7,986 nucleotides of DNA, from contig JACQVU010000305.1 of NCBI GenBank assembly GCA_016209585.1, forward strand, positions 1 to 7,986, written 5' to 3'. Below, in pieces: positions 6,204 to 7,986 of this stretch. The first letter of the stretch is position 1. Each line of letters begins with the position of its first letter. Origin of the DNA: Planctomycetota bacterium (GTDB lineage: Bacteria > Planctomycetota > UBA8742 > JACQVU01). Position numbers and translations under genes: made by a program. Below the pieces are notes generated by a model. That model saw nothing but the letters and a program-made list of their open reading frames with translations, was not told the DNA's origin and did no database searches.

Positions 6204-6285
6204 CGCGCGCAAGACGGCGTTTCCGGCGCATATTCGCGCCTTACAGCCGATTGCGTCTTCCGGCGACGCCGGAATCTTGCGCGCG
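6204..6285. promoter_or_regulatory. Nested inverted repeats before the xis-like/primase operon
   Basis: Outer arms CGCGCGCAAGA (6204-6214) and TCTTGCGCGCG (6275-6285) are exact reverse complements over 11 bp. Inside are GGCGC/GCGCC (6225-6229 and 6236-6240, loop ATATTC) and the near-perfect palindrome TTCCGGCG-A-CGCCGGAA (6258-6274). A second TTCCGGCG at 6221-6228 can also pair with 6267-6274, so several folds exclude one another. The block lies in a 209-bp gap (6170-6378) with no gene, directly before the replication operon. A leader attenuator, an operator, or an origin recognised by the downstream primase-like protein are possible. Confidence 0.45.
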
Positions 6286-6378
6286 AACCTGCGGGACTTT
6301 CGGTGGCCCCGACCCGATAAAGAAGCCCATAGGGCACGCGGTGCGGCCCTGGGGCGACAACAAGGGAGGGGGTGGGAT

Positions 6379-6573
6379 ATGACTGATCGACGGTTCTACA
6401 CAATGGCGGAAGCGGCGGCGGAACTGCGCGTGACGACTCGCACGCTGCGGCGGTGGATTCGCGCCGCGCTGGTTCGGGCGCTGCGCCCGTCCGGCGGCCC
6501 GCGCGGCCGGGTGCTGATTCCCGCGGTGGAGATCGAACGGCTGGCGGCTGGCGAAACGGCGGTGCGGCCGTGA
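6379..6573 (+). CDS. Excisionase-type helix-turn-helix DNA-binding protein
   Basis: The 64-residue protein is nearly all one MerR/Xis-like winged HTH domain (HTH_17 type). YTMAEAAAELRVTTRTLRRWIRAALVRALRPS (about 7-38) contains helix 1, the turn and the recognition helix around TTRTLRRWIR. The wing is GGPRGRVLIP, and the final helix is AVEIERLAAGE. Such small proteins in integrative elements usually act as excisionases that bend attachment-site DNA, or as regulators of the adjoining operon. The ATG is chosen because GGGAGGGGG (about 6364-6372) precedes it and the domain begins right after it; the upstream in-frame ATG at 6277 falls in the inverted-repeat block. Its stop overlaps the GTG of the next gene. 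Whether it drives excision or transcription cannot be told from sequence. Confidence 0.85.
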   Translation: MTDRRFYTMAEAAAELRVTTRTLRRWIRAALVRALRPSGGPRGRVLIPAVEIERLAAGETAVRP

Positions 6574-6752
6574 CAAAGCGCGCAACCGGCATCCTTCTCG
6601 ACCCTTCGACCGGCCTGACACAGTGTCGTATATGCGGGTACCGCTGGATCGTGGACGCGAAGGGCTCGCTCTCCCTCCGGCGGCGGTGTGGCACGCGCCG
6701 GTGCTGCGAGTGCGACCCCCCGGCGCGGAACTGGCGGAGGGCGCGGCAATGA
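6570..6752 (+). CDS. Small cysteine-rich (zinc-ribbon-like) protein
   Basis: The 60-residue product starts at GTG 6570, which overlaps the previous TGA as GTGA, and its own TGA overlaps the next ATG. Cys19 and Cys22 (QCRICG) form one CxxC knuckle. Cys40, Cys45, Cys46 and Cys48 (RRCGTRRCCEC) supply further ligands, so a four-Cys zinc site is likely. The rest is basic, ending NWRRARQ, as in small nucleic-acid-binding proteins. I do not recognise a family. It has no ribosome-binding site of its own worth the name and relies on coupling. The location between the HTH protein and the primase-like protein suggests a role in element replication or regulation; that is inference. Being short, it is less certain than its neighbours, but the double overlap supports it. 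Confidence 0.68.
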   Translation: MTKRATGILLDPSTGLTQCRICGYRWIVDAKGSLSLRRRCGTRRCCECDPPARNWRRARQ

Positions 6753-7986
6753 CCCCCACAAACGGCGCGGGCGCCGCCCTGGCCGGCGACGCCCCGCTTC
6801 CCAACGGTTCACGCGAGCAACATCGTACCACGCCGGCCGACGAAAGCGCGCCGGTTCTCGGCGTTTCCGTCGGGAAGCCCGTGGCGACCGGCCACGCGGA
6901 TCGTTTCGTCAGGGTGGGCGATCCTGACCTTCCCGCCTGGACGGCTGAATGTGTGGCGGTCTTCCTCAACACTCTGACGGGCGGCGATTGCTGGGTAAGC
7001 GCGCACCGCTGGCGCGGGAACCAGCGGACGGGCGAAAACTGGCTCTGGGCGTTGGGAATCTTCATCGACGCGGATTGGCACGACGCCGCGGACAAACACT
7101 CGCTGCTTCCGGCGGAGATCGTGGTGCGGTTGAAGGAAGCCGCGCGCGCGGGAACTCTCCGCGACGTGCTGCCGTGCGACGTCGCGTATCGAACGCCTCG
7201 CGGGCTGCGCCTCATCTTCCTGTTCGACCGGCCCTGCGCCGACCGGGAAGGGTACGCGCTCGCGTACCTGGGCACGGAACGTGTGGTCCGCCAAGCGTTC
7301 GACGCCTCCGGCCTTCCCCTGGCGGCGCCCGGCGTGGCCGGTTTCGTGATCGACGGAACGTCCGATCTCGCCCGCGTCTTCCGTGCGCCAAAGTGTCGCG
7401 CCCCCGGCGAAGACCGTCAGCGCGACGGCGTGGCGGTGGCGCTCGGCGGTGAACCGTGGTCGTTCGCCCTTTTGGTGGCCGCGGGCCGGGAAGAGCGAAC
7501 GGAACGGGAAGAGCGAACGGAACGGGCGGCACGCCCGGCGGCGACCTTGCCCGTGGCCGCTGCAACAAACGGCGCGGACCTCGCGGCGATCCTGGACGGC
7601 GTGTTCGGCTCGCTCCCCCATGACCCCAGCCGCGAAGTCCTCGACGCGGCGTTGCGCCGGTTGAAGGAAGAGGCAGACGGCCTTGACCCCATCGCGCGCG
7701 CCACCACGCGCGCCGACGTGATCAAGCGGCTGGGCGCGCGCGGCGTGAAGGCGCCGACCCCGATGGTGGACGCGGCGCTCTACGCCGGCGCCCCCACGGC
7801 GGGCGCCCCGGCCGGCGGCGGCTCGGCGCTGGTGCTGGTCGATCCCCAGCCGTGGACCGCGCCTGTGGACGGCGCGGGACTTCTCGGCGACCTGTACGAC
7901 CTGTCCGGGCGGTTCATGGTTTGGCCCGGAGCGTGGTGCCGCGCGGTGTTCGCGCTTTGGGCGCTGCACTCTTGGTGTCTTGACGC
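6749..7986 (+). CDS. Primase-like replication protein, N-terminal part (runs off the window)
   Basis: The frame is open from ATG 6749 (ATGA overlap with the previous gene) to the window edge: 412 codons and no stop. After a low-complexity N-terminus (1-45), residues about 60-235 resemble a primase-polymerase (archaeo-eukaryotic primase) fold. GIFIDADWHD carries Asp107 and Asp109 as candidate metal ligands, TPRGLRLIFLFDRP (149-162) matches the glycine-turn/strand motif, and DGTSDLARVFRAPK (202-215) the distal aspartate/arginine motif. A charged linker with a duplicated REERTE (about 248-259) and a helical segment (280-346) follow. DPQPWTAPVDGAGLLGDLYDLSGRF (365-389) then resembles the start of the helicase-type domain (DUF3631/DUF3987-like) found in element replication proteins. 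It would prime or replicate the excised element. The family call rests on motifs by eye. Confidence 0.82.
   Translation, partial: MTPTNGAGAALAGDAPLPNGSREQHRTTPADESAPVLGVSVGKPVATGHADRFVRVGDPDLPAWTAECVAVFLNTLTGGDCWVSAHRWRGNQRTGENWLWALGIFIDADWHDAADKHSLLPAEIVVRLKEAARAGTLRDVLPCDVAYRTPRGLRLIFLFDRPCADREGYALAYLGTERVVRQAFDASGLPLAAPGVAGFVIDGTSDLARVFRAPKCRAPGEDRQRDGVAVALGGEPWSFALLVAAGREERTEREERTERAARPAATLPVAAATNGADLAAILDGVFGSLPHDPSREVLDAALRRLKEEADGLDPIARATTRADVIKRLGARGVKAPTPMVDAALYAGAPTAGAPAGGGSALVLVDPQPWTAPVDGAGLLGDLYDLSGRFMVWPGAWCRAVFALWALHSWCLD
7488..7523 (+). repeat. Perfect 18-bp tandem duplication within the primase-like gene
   Basis: The 18-bp unit GGGAAGAGCGAACGGAAC is present twice head to tail (7488-7505 and 7506-7523), followed by GGG as the start of a third. 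It is in frame and encodes two copies of the hexapeptide REERTE in the linker after the primase-like domain. A perfect repeat without silent differences implies a recent slippage event and potential length variation between strains. Confidence 0.85.

Larger units (their letters stand above)
3607..7986 (+). mobile_element. Integrative element, left end (integrase / unknown / Xis-like / primase)
   Basis: The left boundary is the tRNA 3' fragment. The tRNA's 5' side would have pointed right, so the foreign DNA lies to the right, where the integrase is. All genes from 3780 onward are on the + strand and are tightly coupled: tyrosine recombinase, an unknown protein, an excisionase-type HTH protein, a small Cys-rich protein and a primase-like replication protein. 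This is the normal module of genomic-island, satellite or integrative-plasmid elements. No capsid, tail, terminase or conjugation genes are visible, so the element class cannot be fixed. The right end, the second copy of the tRNA end and any cargo are beyond the window. Confidence 0.78.

Noticed and set aside
3942..6616. Shared LDPSTG peptide and similar DNA in the integrase (about residue 55) and the 60-residue Cys-rich protein (about residue 10)
   Set aside because: The match is about 18 bp with several differences and has no flanking similarity, so chance or codon bias explains it.
6809..7969. Open frame of 386 codons on the - strand
   Set aside because: It is antisense to the primase-like gene. 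Its translation is Arg/His/Gly-rich with no recognisable motif, whereas the + frame from 6749 has domain-like sequence and an overlapping start.
1..7986. CRISPR array, insertion sequence with terminal repeats, or rRNA
   Set aside because: No regularly spaced repeats, no transposase motifs and no rRNA-like sequence were seen on either strand.

Overview
The window is GC-rich DNA from a flagellated bacterium. The first 564 bases are the C-terminal part of the flagellar export ATPase FliI. The tRNA remnant near 3.6 kb has no encoded CCA tail, which argues against an enteric-type gammaproteobacterium. A phylum such as Planctomycetota would fit this and the codon use, but that is a guess.

Region 1 (1-564) is the end of fliI. 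Region 2 (608-3170) is a tight four-gene operon on the + strand: a TIGR04255-family protein, two small proteins of uncharacterised but recurring families, and a solitary beta-class DNA methyltransferase. Spacing falls from 10 bp to an 8-bp overlap to an ATGA overlap, so the four products are probably made together. No restriction nuclease is present. This set, sitting where fliJ often follows fliI, looks like an accessory or possible defence cassette. Region 3 (3171-3606) shows no convincing gene, only small inverted repeats.

Region 4 (3607 to the right edge) is the left end of an integrative element. It begins with the 3' half of a methionine-type (CAT anticodon) tRNA read on the - strand, with no 5' half beside it. 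That is the expected scar of tRNA-targeted integration. A good sigma70-type promoter lies directly inside this boundary and points into a tyrosine recombinase gene (3780-5219). Next come an unrecognised 317-residue protein coupled to the integrase by a GTGA overlap, a 209-bp structured intergenic region, and a compact operon: an excisionase-type HTH protein, a small cysteine-rich protein, and a large primase-like replication protein (6749 to beyond the window). The last gene runs off the edge without a stop, yet it is the true coding frame of the last 1.2 kb.

The element genes form a recognisable integration/excision and replication module. Integrase and HTH protein would move the element, and the primase-like protein would replicate it. 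The cargo probably lies further right, outside the window. The most interesting leads are the attachment site with its adjoining promoter, the TIGR04255/methyltransferase operon, and the unknown protein beside the integrase.
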